A stretch of 64,000 nucleotides of DNA from Aphelenchoides besseyi (taxonomy: Eukaryota; Nematoda; Chromadorea; Rhabditida; Aphelenchoididae), in NCBI GenBank assembly GCA_024699855.1, contig JAMPIQ010000002.1, positions 7,068,001 through 7,132,000 of the forward strand. The letters are read 5' to 3'. The notes below the pieces were generated by a model. It was not told the DNA's origin. It saw only the letters and a program-made list of their open reading frames with translations, and searched no databases. Of this stretch, positions 31,718-45,220 are shown piece by piece (positions within the stretch are counted from its first letter, which is position 1; each line of letters begins with the position of its first letter). A program made the position numbers and the translations under genes.

Positions 31718-33397
31718 ATGGCGTTGCAAGGCAGCAATCGATTAAGTGAACAGTTGGCTACGGCCAAAGAATACGGTTATTCGGGTGAGTTGCCGTCAAC
31801 GTTGAGTTATGTAAACAAGTTTGCAGATAAAGAGATTTGGGAAGCTTTAAACTTGAACAACAAAAATGCGCATAAGGTTTGATCATACTAACAAAAAGAC
31901 ATTTTAACAGTAATTTTAGCCATACGAACCATTCGAGTCGATAAGCGCAATGATTGACATCTTAAGCGAAGTACAGAAAATGGGATCAACGCGATGTTCA
32001 ACCTCGAGTTTAACATCACCTTCGCGTTTTCCGAGCTCTTCTACTTTGCCGATTTACGATGATGGACGCGTAGCGAAGACAATACCGAGGTAAATTTGGG
32101 ATGTTTGAGTTCAATGCTGATTCATTGATGGCTAACGATAAAGTTTACGAGTTCGCAAAAAAACTTCAAAATATGGTGTATAGAAAACCTAGCACATTTC
32201 AAGAACCTAGATTATTGTTTGTTTAGCTGGATGAGTTCCAGTGCCCTTTCAACACTTCAACCAACAAACACCGCTCCGGCTATTTTGAGTAGTCGAGAAT
32301 CAACGCGGTCTTCAAGTTCAGATCGTCATACTCACGGTGTCAATCGATCGATGTCTTTCAACGACTCTTTTGCTCTTCGACGTTCCTTTCCTTCGGCGTC
32401 ATCAACACTCGGTCAATTATCCGGTACTTACTATTCGCCACAACGAACCGTGAAGTCGAGTGTCCAAAGACTGATCGACACGTTTGAGAACGAGAATCGA
32501 CGTCATTTCGAAGAATTCCAGAGAATTAACAATGAACTACGTGTAAATTGGCTTTGTCTAAGTTGTAAATCAAAAGATTCGTTTAGCGTAAACTACAAAA
32601 CAGCATCAATCAGGTGAGTTCTTTTTATCACATCGATATGTGAAGAGACAACGCCAAATTCACGAAGTGTTTAGGAGGAACATCTACAAGAGTTGTTGCG
32701 TTTATCTCAAGATAAAATCAGACAACAAGAAGTTCTTGTTAAAAGTCAATCGGATTCCGAGAAACGTTTGGAAAATGCGAATCGACGAATACAAGATCTG
32801 TTGAAGGATATACAGTTACGCGAAGCCGATATAATCAGACAGCAAGGTGATTACGATGCGCTTCAACGACGTCATGATGCGGAATGTCGCAAAGCCGAAG
32901 AAGTCAGAAATACACTCAACGCGGAGATCGGCCGTCTGGTGCGTGAAAATGAACGACTAAGCAATTTGGCACAACAAAATGAAATGCTGAAGACAGAGGT
33001 ACTTAAAAGTAATCGGAACATTGATCGTTCTCGTATTTCAGTTGGATACAAAAGACGAAGAAATCCGCAGACTATCCGGAACTAACAGCGAAGTTGAGCG
33101 ATTGAATGCGGAAATGGCACGTTTAGTTTCGGAGAAACGAGAACTCGAAGAGAATCAAACAGCACCTATCTGTGGTGTATGCATGGACAACAGAGTAAGG
33201 AATTTAGCAGTATGTTGGTTAATTCTGCTAATTGTAGCGCGAAGTCATTTTTATGCCGTGCTGTCATTTTATCGTAAGTCCTTCAGTGCCAATATCGATC
33301 GTTTGTTATTTAGTGCTGTAAACAATGTGGTGATGCCATGGATCACTGTACCATCTGTCGATTGCGAATCATGGGCAAAATCGAGTTCTTTCAATAA
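31718..33397 (+). CDS. Coiled-coil RING-finger protein (probable E3 ubiquitin ligase)
   Basis: RING proteins bring a ubiquitin-charged E2 to a substrate. Starting at ATG 31718 (MALQGSNRLSEQLATAKEYG), exons joined in frame give about 420 residues. An N-terminal helical part is followed by a long Ser-rich region (RESTRSSSSDRHTHGVNRSM). A coiled coil of about 170 residues comes next (RLIDTFENENRRHFEEFQRI; EKRLENANRRIQDLLKDIQL; SEVERLNAEMARLVSEKREL). The C-terminal RING reads PICGVCMDNR, REVIFMPCCHFI, CCKQCGDAMDHCTICRLRI, giving C-x2-C, C-x-H, C-x2-C, C-x2-C (C3HC4) and ending GKIEFFQ. All zinc ligands are present. The layout, coiled coil then C-terminal RING, matches many small E3 ligases; a specific orthologue was not recognised. 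Confidence 0.85.
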
Positions 33398-34094
33398 GAA
33401 CTTTTTGGTTGAGTAGCGAACAACTTCGTTACTAGGACGCTTAACATTCTGGCTACTTTCCTGCTGCCCCAACTGTTTCGTTTCACTGCCGTTTATTTCG
33501 TAACTGCTTCAACAAAAAGTCCCAAGTAATCGAGTTGAAATCGTAACATTTTGTTTATTTTTATTGAACATACTTGTGGAAACGAGCTTAAAAGTCTTCG
33601 TACCTAATGAACGTTATTTGAGTTTACTGGTGCTGATCACAAAGTTTTGTGTTAGAGAATTAAAACGACAGGGAAATAAGAACAGAAAAGTCACTTGCAC
33701 GTCAAGGCCGAACGAACAGTCAGCGGTTTCGGCGCTGCGTTTTTGGCTTATTGGAATGAAGGACATTGAAGCAAAAAGAACCTCGAATTCTCTTGCAGTC
33801 AAACAAAAAACGGACGCGTAGGCTGCGAACACACAACTCATCTCAAGGGCACGTTTCGATGATCGGTTGTATCCTCGTTTCGCACGTTCTCTAGCCGCGG
33901 TGGTCCGTCCTTCAGCTGCGACCTTTCCAACCGCCCGCTTGCTCGTCCCGCCAAACTGCCGCATTATTCTTGTGCGTCTGTTCGCAGTCGCGAGTTTTTC
34001 CATTTCCACCACTTTTCGTCGGTTATCGATCGTTTTAATTATTCGACTTTTTTCAGTTTTCCTTCTTCTTCTTCGCACATCAACAGACGAAAAA
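33398..34094. other. Intergenic; probable 5' region of the RRM gene
   Basis: The plus strand is T/C-rich in the last 250 bases before the ATG. The 154-codon minus-strand frame at 33614-34078 is arginine-rich and lies antisense to this pyrimidine-rich leader, so it is regarded as a shadow. Confidence 0.4.
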
Positions 34095-35193
34095 ATGGCT
34101 ACCGGAGGCTGCAGCGTTTACGGTAATTTTTTGTGAAGTCGACGAGTTAATTTGTTGTCACCAATTAGTACGGTAGCAACAAACTAACTTTGGGGTCTTG
34201 GACGATCGAATATTTTACGAGAGTAATGGTAGAAAGCGAAATGAAGAGAATACTTCGAAGTAGAAATACGGGCAGCAACTTGACTTGGGGTTGAAGAGAT
34301 TTTCGTATCATCGCCGGCAAATAACTGAGTAGCATACCTACAGCATTGAGACGAGCAATACAATTGCTCTGTAAGCGCTTGCGACTTTTTGTTTTTTTGC
34401 TTCTGAATTGGCATGTGATGGCACTAGAGATTTTTGAATCAACCGTCCAACTTTTGTTGTGTCATCAGCCGCTTCCACGCGTCCGTGAAACCCACCCAAC
34501 ACGTGGGAAAGAAGAAATGGGACGATGCAGAAAGACAAAGTAAAATAAAAAAGGTGAGTAATGACGAGTGAATTGTCTTAATGAGTTTTGCATTGAAGTA
34601 AAAGTAATTTTGACTAAAGTATCAGACATATCGCTATCGAATCGTCTCTACTTTGTTTCAATCATTTGAAATTCAATGAGTCTTCTAAATCAATCCGTGC
34701 ATTGCTTCCCGTCTTTACTGCTTTCTAAACTCTCAAAATCGAAAATACGTGTTAGTTGGACATTAAAACAAATTGAAATATGTCATGAATCATTCACATT
34801 ACAGTTGATAAATTTTCATATTTAGTCGGAAACATCCCATACAATGTGAGCGAACAAGAGCTTGGAAACTACTTCAGCTCCGCTGGACAAGTTGTTAACG
34901 TTCGGTTAGTTTCCAGTCCTCCAATGCATTCATTATGTTTACATTTTCAGTTTGGTTTACGATCGTGCAACGAATCGCCCGAAAGGATTTGGATTCGTCG
35001 AATTGGCCGGTAAGTTCGACTATTAAGACCTAAGTCGAGGGTGTTTTTCTACTGTAAAGAGAATTCAAAAGCTTATAATGCTCTTACTTATCCGTCATTT
35101 GCAGACCAACAAGCAGCACAAAACGCTGTGAACACATTGAGCGGCACTGACTTCAACGGTCGTGTTCTTCGAGTCAACTGGGCCAACAAATAA
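34095..35193 (+). CDS. Small single-RRM RNA-binding protein, 84 aa
   Basis: Four exons (34095-34122, 34826-34904, 34951-35009, 35105-35193) encode little more than one RNA-recognition motif. RNP2 is VYVGNIP and RNP1 is RPKGFGFVELA; LVYDRATNRPKG and NGRVLRVNWANK complete the fold. This resembles short nematode RRM proteins and the RRM of CstF-64. The three aromatic/hydrophobic RNA-contact positions look intact. The first intron is 703 bases, far longer than others in the window, and separates only nine codons from the rest; it may hold regulatory sequence. The 3' untranslated region runs to an AATAAA near 35714. Likely nuclear mRNA processing; substrate unknown. Confidence 0.9.
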
Positions 35194-35986
35194 GTTGGTC
35201 GTGGGTTGCGGGTGAAACGCACCACCCGACAACCATCGATCGCCACTCTTCGTGCGTTTTTCCATCGTCTCCGGCATTCAATCGTCTTCAAATTTTTTTT
35301 GGCCTTTGGTTTCTTTTTCGCAACTTCTCGTAATAATCGTATCGTACACGCTCGCAACGTCCGCTTGTCGAAAATCATTTTGATCGCAAAAGCGATGTCG
35401 TCGTATAAGATCTTTCGCGTATTTCTAAACTTTTGTCTATGATTAACATCCGTCTTCATTCAGGAAAACATGCGTATTTGTCGTGTGTTTCGAATTGTTT
35501 TCTGCTTTTGCGTTTTTGAGATTTTGAAAGAAAAGAAAAAATTGTCTTGAAACAAAAAAACTGTTCATCAAATCGTTAACCTATTGTTGATGTTTGTTGT
35601 TGGGAACAAGTTCGCCGTCGTTGTACATACAGCACTAATTTATACACCAAAATGAGCCGTTTTCTCCTCCCTTTTTCGTCTCTTTTGTCCGGATTGAAGT
35701 GGTGAATGATAAAATAAATCCACATTCATTTATCAGTTTGAGTCACTTGTTGGAAGCGATAGAAACATTCGAAAGAACAACAGAATTCGTTTTTAAATGG
35801 AGAATCTCTTAAGCCTCCAAGATACTTCGGAGTCGAATTGTATGTTGACACGACTGTTCGTGTCACAGTGACCGTTGGTTTGATATAATTTCGGCACAGA
35901 AGCGTGAGCTGTGTTTCGGATTTAGCAAATTGCACGAACTTTATTTGTTGATACATAGTTACGAAATAGACATAGTCGACAGATTC
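35194..35986. other. 3' untranslated region of the RRM gene and spacer
   Basis: AATAAA near 35714 is the likely polyadenylation signal of the RRM gene, giving a 3' untranslated region of about 0.5 kb. A 76-codon minus frame at 35726-35956 is not convincing. Confidence 0.45.
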
Positions 35987-38900
35987 TTACAGTTTGGATC
36001 GTCCTTCTTTCATCATAGGTCCAAGATACTTGGTGTATGCCGGCAGCACGTCTTCTTTGTTCAATTGAGACTGCTGAGCCCACTGAAACAATATTCTTGT
36101 TAAAATCAACTTTACATGTTGGATGGTCGTTCAGTTTTTGTGTCTTGAACACCCGAACTCTACCTCTAACAAGGCCGGATAAACGTTGCCGTCTCTACGG
36201 CCCAACACGGAGTGTAGTTCTCGATCCGAAAAATCGAACGAATCCACGATTCCAACAACATTGGGGCGTAAAAGCGCCAAAAGCTCGTAGATTCCCAAAC
36301 GAGCCGCTTCAGCCTGAGATTCGTTGTAATAACCGTCCTGAAACAACGAATTTAAAAATCCGATTATTTAGTTTATGTGAACCTTTATAAATTGATGTTG
36401 AGCATGAGTGATTTGATCCAAAGCATACAGTCGTCCCAAATCCAACAGAATTTCTCTTACTTTGCTTGAACCTTGGAATCGTGAAACGTGCGCGAAGAAG
36501 TTGCGAATGAGATAGGTCTTAACATGTAGACGTGAGGCCCGACAGAGTTCAACAGAACATTTGTTCCAAGCAGTTTCAACCGTTGCATGAGATTTCAGTT
36601 GTTCGTAAAGGTGAGCAACATAGAAAATCTAAAAGTTTATTTGTTAAGATAATCCACGTGAACTCCAATTCCTCATCCACATACCTGTTGTCGAGCAACG
36701 TGCTCAAAATCCGCAACAATAACAGAAGGATCAGTTGAATGGTCACGAAATGAACTTCGTGCCGAAGACTTTTGAAGCAAATAACTCTCGATCTCGGCCA
36801 ATTTAGTGTTTCCATTCTTGATATCTTCAGCCCGTTTCACTAACTGTCTAAACAAACATAAGCGAAATATGGTCATAATTGTATTTTCATAGAACCAACC
36901 TTGCAACTTGCAAGAGCATAACAATATTTTCGCCTTCGTAAGTCACCTAAAATTAGCTAAGAGTCTTGGGTACCAAATTGCTCATTGAACTGAGCAAAAT
37001 CATTTAAATCTTGTAAGATTATTTCAAAGTATTTGAAATACAAATTGTAAAAACAAATGAAAAACAAAGATGTGAACATAACTGCTGACTATGTTCTCAT
37101 AATTCTCGTCCCATAACTTACCCCACCGACGGCATAAGCGTAAATCTCAGGAAACCCACTGGCTGAAAGTAGGTTCTGTTGTTTATTTCAATGTACTGTG
37201 CACACCTTGACTGTATCCATGTCCTCCGCAACTCAATCGGCACTGTTCGATTCCTTGAGCAACTTCCCACGATACTACGGACTTCAGACCGGAGGAAAGA
37301 GCGTGTAGTTCGGGAAGCAACTCGACATTTCCAGCACCCAGTTGTTCGCTTACTTTCAACTAAAATAGTTTGTGTATTAGCAATCAATGTTCTCGTACGT
37401 AAAGGTCGCGAACTTCGCTTGCAGCAAAAAGGAAGATTATGGTTCGGGAAATTTGAACGAATATTCGATTTTGTTGTGTTTGATAGTCGAGAATCTGCAC
37501 TTCATCGCCACTAAACTACTTTGTATTATTCATGTTTCGCAACTAACCCATTGATTGTTCCTTGTCGGCGTATCGATGAGTAGCGAGTTGCGATAGTCAC
37601 GGCAGCACCCAACTGCATGGCTTGATCTCGAATCATAATCGATCGTACAAAAATCATTGAGCCATAACCCAATTTCGAATGTTTAGGTTTTACATCTAAA
37701 ACTTTGTTATTATTTAGTTAAAGATAGAAATTCTACATTCTCCATTAGGTTTGACTTTCGCATATCGCATTAGAAGATTCTGTCGAGGAACACGGAAGTT
37801 GTCAAACAGAAGAAAGCCATTATCGCTGCCTGCAATCGATCATTTCGTTTTCACAACACTTTGAGAACTACCGTTAATTCCAAGCTTTGGGCCAATGTCT
37901 CCGATACGAATGCTTAACGAAAACATAATCACGGGTTTTGAACAACTCACCCGGGAAGTGGTTTGTGTGTTTCCAAATCGCGTAATTGGACAACAAAAGG
38001 ATGTGGACCAAAACATTTCCCGTTCGTATAAAGTTGTGCCATCACAATCGCATGCGTCGAGCTTTTGCCCAAAGCCCCAGGCCACCATTTAGCTAAATAG
38101 AAGTTGAAATCAGAAAATTTGTAGCCGTTTTACCTGCAGTTATAGTCGGAGAGTGTAGAACAAATTCTTCAGTTTTGGGATCATAAGTCGATGTAGTTTC
38201 CAAGCGACTTAAGTTTGTTCCATGACCTAAATTGTAATGATACAGCGTTGTTTGGCGTCAAATAATAACACGATTGCTCAGCACAGCAATTGATTTCTAT
38301 GCACAAATGTTGTTATTGACGTTGCTTTTCGAAAACATCTCAATTCCTGGGTTTTATCGAAATTAAAAATTGTTTTTTGAAGAGATTTTTGAGATTGAAG
38401 GTATTATGCGTATCCTTCGATTAGACTCTGTGTGATCACATAAGCGCAATACGATTCGCCGACGAATTGAAACATACCGAGTTCGGTTTGGGCATAACTA
38501 AATAGATAACCATGAAATGAACTTAAGTGATTCGTTAACATACGTTCCCAATATGCCTCGTGTAATCACTAGCCCCAACCATTTGTCCATTTGTTCTTCG
38601 TTTGTTTGATTTTGAATTGTGGGCAAAAACATCACGTAGTGAAGGGACATGGCATGCAAATCACGACCCATAATCAAAGTTTGATAGTACATGCCTTCAC
38701 CTGTAAGAACAATGTCGAAAGTGCCTTTGTGTTTACTTTTGAAACAATCAAAATGAGATATTCACCGAAGAAATCGGATCCATCAATCGCATCTGTGGCC
38801 AATTCTGTCATTGCTACTGCTTTCCGTGCCTGCTCTTCGTAACGTTGTTCTCGACTCATGAATTCAATCGGAATTGGATCGCGGAACTCTGCTCTCGACT

Positions 38901-39048
38901 CAACAAACTCCAAAATTTCGCGTCGTCGTTTCAGAACCTCGCTACTGCCGTGAATAAAAGTACTCAACTCCTGAATATCGAATTCTGCTGCTCGACGTTC
39001 TTTGACGATATCCGGATTATCGCCGGGTTGAATGAAATTCGAATTCAT
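35987..39048 (-). CDS. Peroxisomal acyl-CoA oxidase
   Basis: Acyl-CoA oxidases carry out the first, FAD-dependent step of peroxisomal fatty-acid beta-oxidation, making trans-2-enoyl-CoA and hydrogen peroxide; in nematodes they also shorten ascaroside side chains. The start at 39048 gives [20 protein letters not shown], a typical N-terminus. Family blocks follow: [80 protein letters not shown] and [13 protein letters not shown]. The C-terminus is [14 protein letters not shown], ending in the peroxisomal targeting signal SKL. About a dozen exons have short introns. No lesion was seen. Which acyl chain it prefers cannot be told here. Confidence 0.93.
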
Positions 39049-39412
39049 TTTAGCTAAAAAAACTTATAACAATTAATAGCCAACTTCAGTGTAACAGAAA
39101 ATAATAGCTTAAAGAAAAAGATAACGAATAATCAGCCACAATTCTTGTTCAAAACCAAGTGGTCACATTTCTCAAACACAAACTCAACACACACAAGACT
39201 AGAAGTTGCGTAGTGAGTAAACGGCGATAAGAATGCGCGTGGTCAGCAACGCCGAAATTGCTGGCGGACGTTCGAAACGCTTGACTATTGAGTTGTCAAG
39301 TTGATAGAACGATCAAAATGCGGTCAGTTTACTTCAGACGCAAAAGTCAAGATTCAAAAGTTGCATTTATTAGGAACAAACGATTGCGACATGAGAATAC
39401 AAAAACAGTTGA

Positions 39413-41245
39413 TTAAGTGATCTTTCGATTACGTTGTCTTTTCTTCTTACTCGGCAGTCGTATGTCCTCGAAATGAATGACTTTTCCATTTTGCGTTCCC
39501 ACTTCTGTTGTGGCAAATAGCATATCACGTCGACCATTCCAACCCAAATGAACTATTGGATCGCGATTGAATTGCGAGACGTAGAGCAAAGCACAAGTGA
39601 AGTTCTCCATGTCGACATCGTAACGTGCCGAATAGACTTCAACAACACCGTACGAGTAACCAACAGCAAAACGAACAGCTTCTCTTATGTTTTTCGACTC
39701 AAAAAGAAAATTTTCCGGGCCCCACGCTACAGCAGTACAATGTTGTCCACTGAAGTATAGCGATAAACAACTGGAAAATCAACTTACTGTTTGGTTTCTT
39801 TTATGACCGAATTCAACGTGAATTCTTGCCTTGTTGGATCGTAATACAGCATGTAAAGAACATCTGGTTCGGATAACAAGAAATGTCGAGCCTCCACTCC
39901 TCCTTCATCAATTACTGGTCGTGAGTCAATTGCAAAAAAGGCGCCCGACTCTTCCGGTAATCGTTCTCGTTTATGCCACTGAATCAAAACTTCTTGTTTC
40001 ACATCGTAAAGTATCATCGATGCATCTTCGAAGGCAATAAAATAGAGGTCTTTGTTGTCCCAATGATACGGTTGAAGATAATAAACGGATCCACTAAATG
40101 CTTTTTGATTCTCCGCTTCCATTTTACGAGAACAATTCTTTCGCAACAATTCGCTGTCAAAATCGTAAATCGTTTTATTCTCATGATCGTCGATCATGCA
40201 AAATCCCGTGAAACCTCCGGGCTGAATATTCCCATCAATTAGTATAATTGTTTTTAACAAACCTTCTTATCAGGCATCAAAAAACGTTCATTTGGTGCGT
40301 CGTAAAGACCACGACAAAACCCAGGATGTGAAAAGACGAATCGTTTCTCCAGCAACAGTTGATGTTTTCCACTATGCAAATCCCAAGAAAAGAGTCCCAA
40401 CATACCGCCACGAAATTGGATCCAAAGTGAAGTTGTTGAAAGAATTCCCATTTGAATGATTCCCGCTTGTTTGTAAATCTCTGAAAAATTAGTTTGCACT
40501 CGAGTTGATTAGGAAATAGCATACGCATATCTTCGTCATCCATCAGATAGTCATTTTCCGTGCGCTTCTTATTGGTCAACGGATTGGTGCCACGAGATGG
40601 AATGTCTGCAAAAAGAGTGCAAGTGTAACAAAATGATTGACACTTACAATAAACAATTCCACAGGACTTTTTCGATAGAATATCGTACCTAAGCGCAATC
40701 ACAGAATCTAGTTAAACAACTTTGTTTCTTACATATAAACATCGCCGTTATTCGTTCCAACCAACAGTAGGTACTCATCCTCGAAATCATCGGGTGCAAA
40801 CGGATCATCGACAACCAAAAGGGCAGTTGCCGCACTATTTAGACCAAAAGTCATAAATGAAGGATCCTTAAAGCTTGATTGATGTTGATTGTATTAATGT
40901 ATATACCATTCCTTGAACATGAGTTGATGTTCCACTTCCACCACTGAGTCCAGAGACATTCTTCATTGGAACTGGAGCCACAGGTACATCGGTAGATCGC
41001 GTTGTTGGACCGGTCAACATGACCATTGGAACGGCATCATCTCCATTTCTTTCAGTTTCTGATTCGGTTGATACGGACGTTGAAGATTTAGAAGAAGTAA
41101 GAGATAAAAGCGGTGCTGTTACCGTTTTTTTCACCGCAGTCGTTTCTTTTTTCGTCGACTGATCGAGATGCGTTAGTTGCTTTTCGGATGCTAAAAACGT
41201 TAACAAGAGTTAACACAATCCACCTGTCACATTACTCTCACCCAT
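39413..41245 (-). CDS. WD40/beta-propeller protein, GNB1L/ASA1-like
   Basis: The start is split: ATG G at 41245 is followed by a 53-base intron, then CATCCGAAAAG, giving MASEKQLTHLDQSTKKETTA. A Ser/Thr-rich N-terminus is followed by propeller-like strands: EYLLLVGTNNGDVYMYDILS, SLWIQFRGGMLGLFSWDLHS, GGFTGFCMIDDHENKTIYD, DASMILYDVKQEVLIQWHKR and YGVVEVYSARYDVDMENFTC, ending GKVIHFEDIRLPSKKKRQR. The pattern of G-x-V-x-x-x-D/W and the order of blades are like GNB1L/ASA1, a cofactor of TELO2-dependent kinase assembly. That assignment is tentative; the protein could be another WD40 scaffold. It has a basic C-terminal tail (KKKRQRNRK). Confidence 0.6.
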
Positions 41246-41429
41246 TTGTACATTAACATAAAACGGAATTAAGAAGCCAGTACTTCTACAACAAGATCAA
41301 TAATACAAAATCTCCTTAAAATATCCGTTGGTTTATATCTACCATAAACATCACAATCAATAGTAAGCATCAGGTTTATTTACGGTTTTCAAGAGAAAAG
41401 TTAACAACAGTTGAACAAGAAGGCAGAGA

Positions 41430-44400
41430 TCAAAGAGCCAATATGCCAGACACTGCGTTTTCTTTATTGGGTCTTTCCAAAAATTTCGCTTGTAATTCCT
41501 TGAGCTTTTCGTCTTTTGGATGCGAGTGAATTGCCTTTTGAAGCACGTTGAGCAGAAACCCTTTCAACGAGCCGATGTTGTCGTAAACCTTTTGAATTGT
41601 GTGATAAAGAAGTTTCGGCAGTGGATCGCGACTCAACAAGTCCTCGATGGCCTTTGCAATGAATTCTTTTGACAGTTGATACACGTGATCAGGGTCAACA
41701 ATCAATTGATCGATGTCTTAACACAATGAAGATTGTAAGCGAATTAAACGACCACTTACTTTGAACCAAATGTGAATGTTCTCGTACGTTCTTTGTTTCG
41801 CATTGATGCAATTGAATGAGTAGATCGACGGGTGACATCAACACTTGATGTGTTCCGATGTGACGAGCAAACATCAACTTACGGAAAAACAACGGAACCG
41901 ATTTCGAGTTCGTCGCATTCATGACAAACTTTGGAATCAATTCAAGCAACTCTTCGCGTGGTAATCCGGTGAGAATTGGAAGTAGAGAACGCACATCTGT
42001 GTTACGAGATTTATGCAGACTTCGAACCTTCTCCACCAATTCAGCTGTCGGTGCGGCTGCAATAGAAATATCCGTTGATGCGGAAACATACTCCTACTCA
42101 CTTCTTTCAGTCAGCAAATGAACAACTCGAGCGACCAAAGGCTCAGCTCCAACCGGACAGTTTTCGATCATGTCCAAAAGATCTGGTGATCTCATTCCAA
42201 TCGCTTTTACTGCACGTTCAACCGTGCGGAAAATAACCTAAAGCAGTTAGTAAGATTCGTATATTCCTGTTTGAGTTACTCGTTTCACTTCGGTAGTTTT
42301 TGCGTTTGCCGTGATACTCGCTAGTTGTTTTAGAAGTGAATGATCTACGGGCAGTACGGCCATGAACAAGTACAAACCGCTTCGAATCAACTGTTCATCC
42401 CATGGCACTGCTTCTCCCTGCTCATGCAGTTCATTCGTTTCTTCGTCAGTTAAATGCCGGGTATTTGCGACGAGTTGCAACGGTGCGGTTGGAAGTGTCA
42501 AATCTTCGCTCATCTTAATGATTAATTCACGTAGATCGTCGCGAATTTTTTCATCACCAAGCAACTCTTTAGCCGCTGTTACACACTAAAATAAACAATT
42601 GTAAACAAAACGATGATTTTCCTTCTACCGATTCTCGAACATCGTACGGAAGTGTGATTCGTTCGTTGTGAGTGTCGACCATTGAGTCGTAGTAACCGAA
42701 TGACAAGAACAACTCCAACAGTTCATGTCTTTGAGTTGAATCGGACTTGAGAATCATCTCTTTTAACGTAGTCATACTGAATCCTCCAAATGTGGGGTCA
42801 AGACAGGCTTTCCGCAACCAATTCAACGCTTCGGTAGTTACAAGTGGAGTTTCCAATAAGATTCGATGAAACAATCTGAACACAATGTTACAGTGGCATT
42901 CAAAACAAAACATTACGTTTCCTTGATATCGTTTCGATTCACCAATAATCCCAGCATTCCACAGAGAATTTTGTCGTAACGACGAAAACGAAATTCTTGA
43001 TCTGTCATTCCGTTGTTCGTAATAAATGTCGACTCTCCCTTAAAAAAAGAAATGAATAATGAAAATATGAGTTACAGACCTTGTATTGTTTATAAAGTTC
43101 CTTCAACCACACCAACGCCAATTCGACACGATTCTTCTGATCCCTGATTATGTACTCAATCAGCAGTTCTTCGAAACTTTCGTTCAATTGGCCATGAAAA
43201 CGAGAAGCTAATCGAACCAACAGTTGTTGCTGCTCCGTAATTGCACCACCTTGAATCGAATACTCTGAATTTACGCAACTAGTTAATACAATTCATGGAG
43301 TGTGATTGCTTACGTTCTTTCTCGGTTATTCTCTTGAAAGCCATGAGTACGAGTTTCTTCGATTCGGGAACCATTAATTCTAAAAGACCATGAAAAGTAC
43401 TAAACGATTCAATACCTTTTGTCGTCTCAATAAGATCCCATTTGACTAAACGTGTGCGTTTCGGAACTGGAGGCGCTTTGAATGCTTCATCATCGGTCAC
43501 TTGGCTGTGTTTCTGACTTTCTTTCGACGGATCTCTTGTTGGTTCATGTGATGGTGTCGGTGGAATAGCCGCGCCTTCTAAACGGGCATTTTGACGAGCT
43601 AAATACTAATTAAATGAGATTGTTCAAGGTTATCAACTACCAAAGTATTGTTTTTGTTTCTCTTCCCGAATGTAACGAATACCCGGACCTTCTCCTTCTT
43701 TTGTCAAATGAATAGCAAGAATTCGAGCTAGATGCCGTTTCTGTTCCTAAACCAAATGTTTACAATCTAAACTTAAAACTTTAACATACGTCGGTTCCAG
43801 CGTCTGGAATGCGAGTGTACGTTGATTGAAACGCTGGGGGCATCTCATCGGGTAATGTAAAAAGTGAAATTGTAACCAATTTTACAACCACATTCAACGA
43901 CAAACGTTCGTAAACAAAATCGGTTGTGATGTCTATGGCACGCTGAGAAGCATGAGCAATATCCTCTTGGGCGTTAGCCCCACGCAGAATTTCAGCTGTT
44001 CCCTCGTCCACATACTCATCATCGTCCAACCGAATCCTTTTTGCATTGTATTCATCGGGAAGATGTGAACTCGTGCGGCTTGTTCCCGCAATACGTGAAT
44101 TTGAAATCGATGAACTCGAAGCGGTCATTGCTACTGCTGTTCGGCGTTGAAGCGCGGCGCTAACTTCTGATGGCGCAGGCATATGACGATTGATTTCCGA
44201 CGAAGAAGAACCCAATTCACTAAGCAACTGAGTTAGCCGCTGATGATGATTGAAATTTGCAGGATGACGAAGCATATGCAAAAGTTCGTAGCGCATTTCT
44301 TTTCGCAAACTCTTAACTTGATTTGTGGCCAATGTGGGAGGAAGATTGATATGCAATGATTCGAGAGCACTAAGCACCTAAAACACATCAGGGTACTAGC

Positions 44401-45220
44401 ATTAACATTTTCAGGTTACTTGAATCATATAAATGGGCCGTTGACGTGCGATGTTGCAAATCACTTGGAGAATGGTAAGTAGAGTTTGTGAAGCGATGTT
44501 TGAAGAAGCGAGTTGGTCAATCAGAGAACTGAAACTGTGCTGGGCTTCTCGTTCTAATTGTTGATACGATAGAACTCGGTGATCACGATGAATTTCCGTT
44601 AAGCTAATGCATTGTCGTATTCCTTTCATTACTTGACTGAACTCATTGCGCGTCGTTTGGCAGATGATCACCATCTCCATGAATTTGATGCACATTATGC
44701 GAAGACTACAAATCTTAATTACTTTCATATACACACACTATAAAATTACCCTTCATTTTTGGAATCAAACAAACTCATTATGCTGTTTTTTAGCACGGCA
44801 AACGCTTTCCAACATTGTCCTGCTTTCGTATCGTTTCGACGTTGATTGGCCCAAGCAAGAACAGTCGAATAGACTTGAGTACAAGCAATAACTACGCATT
44901 TTTTAATAAAAATTGATTGTTTCGAATCGTGTTGCAGAATCCAATTGAATATATTCACCACTTTGTTCACAATCTCCGGATCTTGTTCTCTAAAACATCG
45001 TAAACTTATTCGACCTCATATGCTAGCTAACATACACGGCACTGGTCACGAACATCATCGTAAATGCGCGAATTTCTTCATCCTCGTCATTCATAAACTC
45101 CAACATTTCGTCCAGGAAATTGTCCAACATTGCGGCTTCGTCAGTTTCGAAGATCAGTTTCTCTGCCTTCTGCAGATTCTTGAGGCGTTCGGCAGCCGCC
45201 ATCTTCTTTCCGCTGATCAT
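41430..45220 (-). CDS. SYMPK: Symplekin (pre-mRNA 3'-end processing scaffold)
   Basis: Symplekin is the scaffold that holds the cleavage and polyadenylation machinery and the histone pre-mRNA cleavage complex together in the nucleus. The N-terminal HEAT-repeat region is recognisable: AMLDNFLDEMLEFMNDEDEE matches LLDNFLDEIIAF of animal symplekin. A Ser-rich, acidic linker follows (ASSSSISNSRIAGTSRTSSH), then the conserved C-terminal domain (SALESLHINLPPTLATN is in the middle; LPILTGLPREELLELIPKFV and SPVDLLIQLHQCE near the end). About 15 short introns. No ATG is in frame before MISGKKMAAAERL at 45220, although the frame stays open upstream, so the start is provisional. The C-terminus ends EAVSGILAL-type with no long tail. 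It is head-to-head with NAA10 (333 bases between starts). Confidence 0.88.

Noticed and set aside
33614..34078. Arginine-rich 154-codon minus-strand frame
   Set aside because: It lies antisense to a pyrimidine-rich leader just before the RRM gene; arginine codons are what such a leader produces on the other strand.
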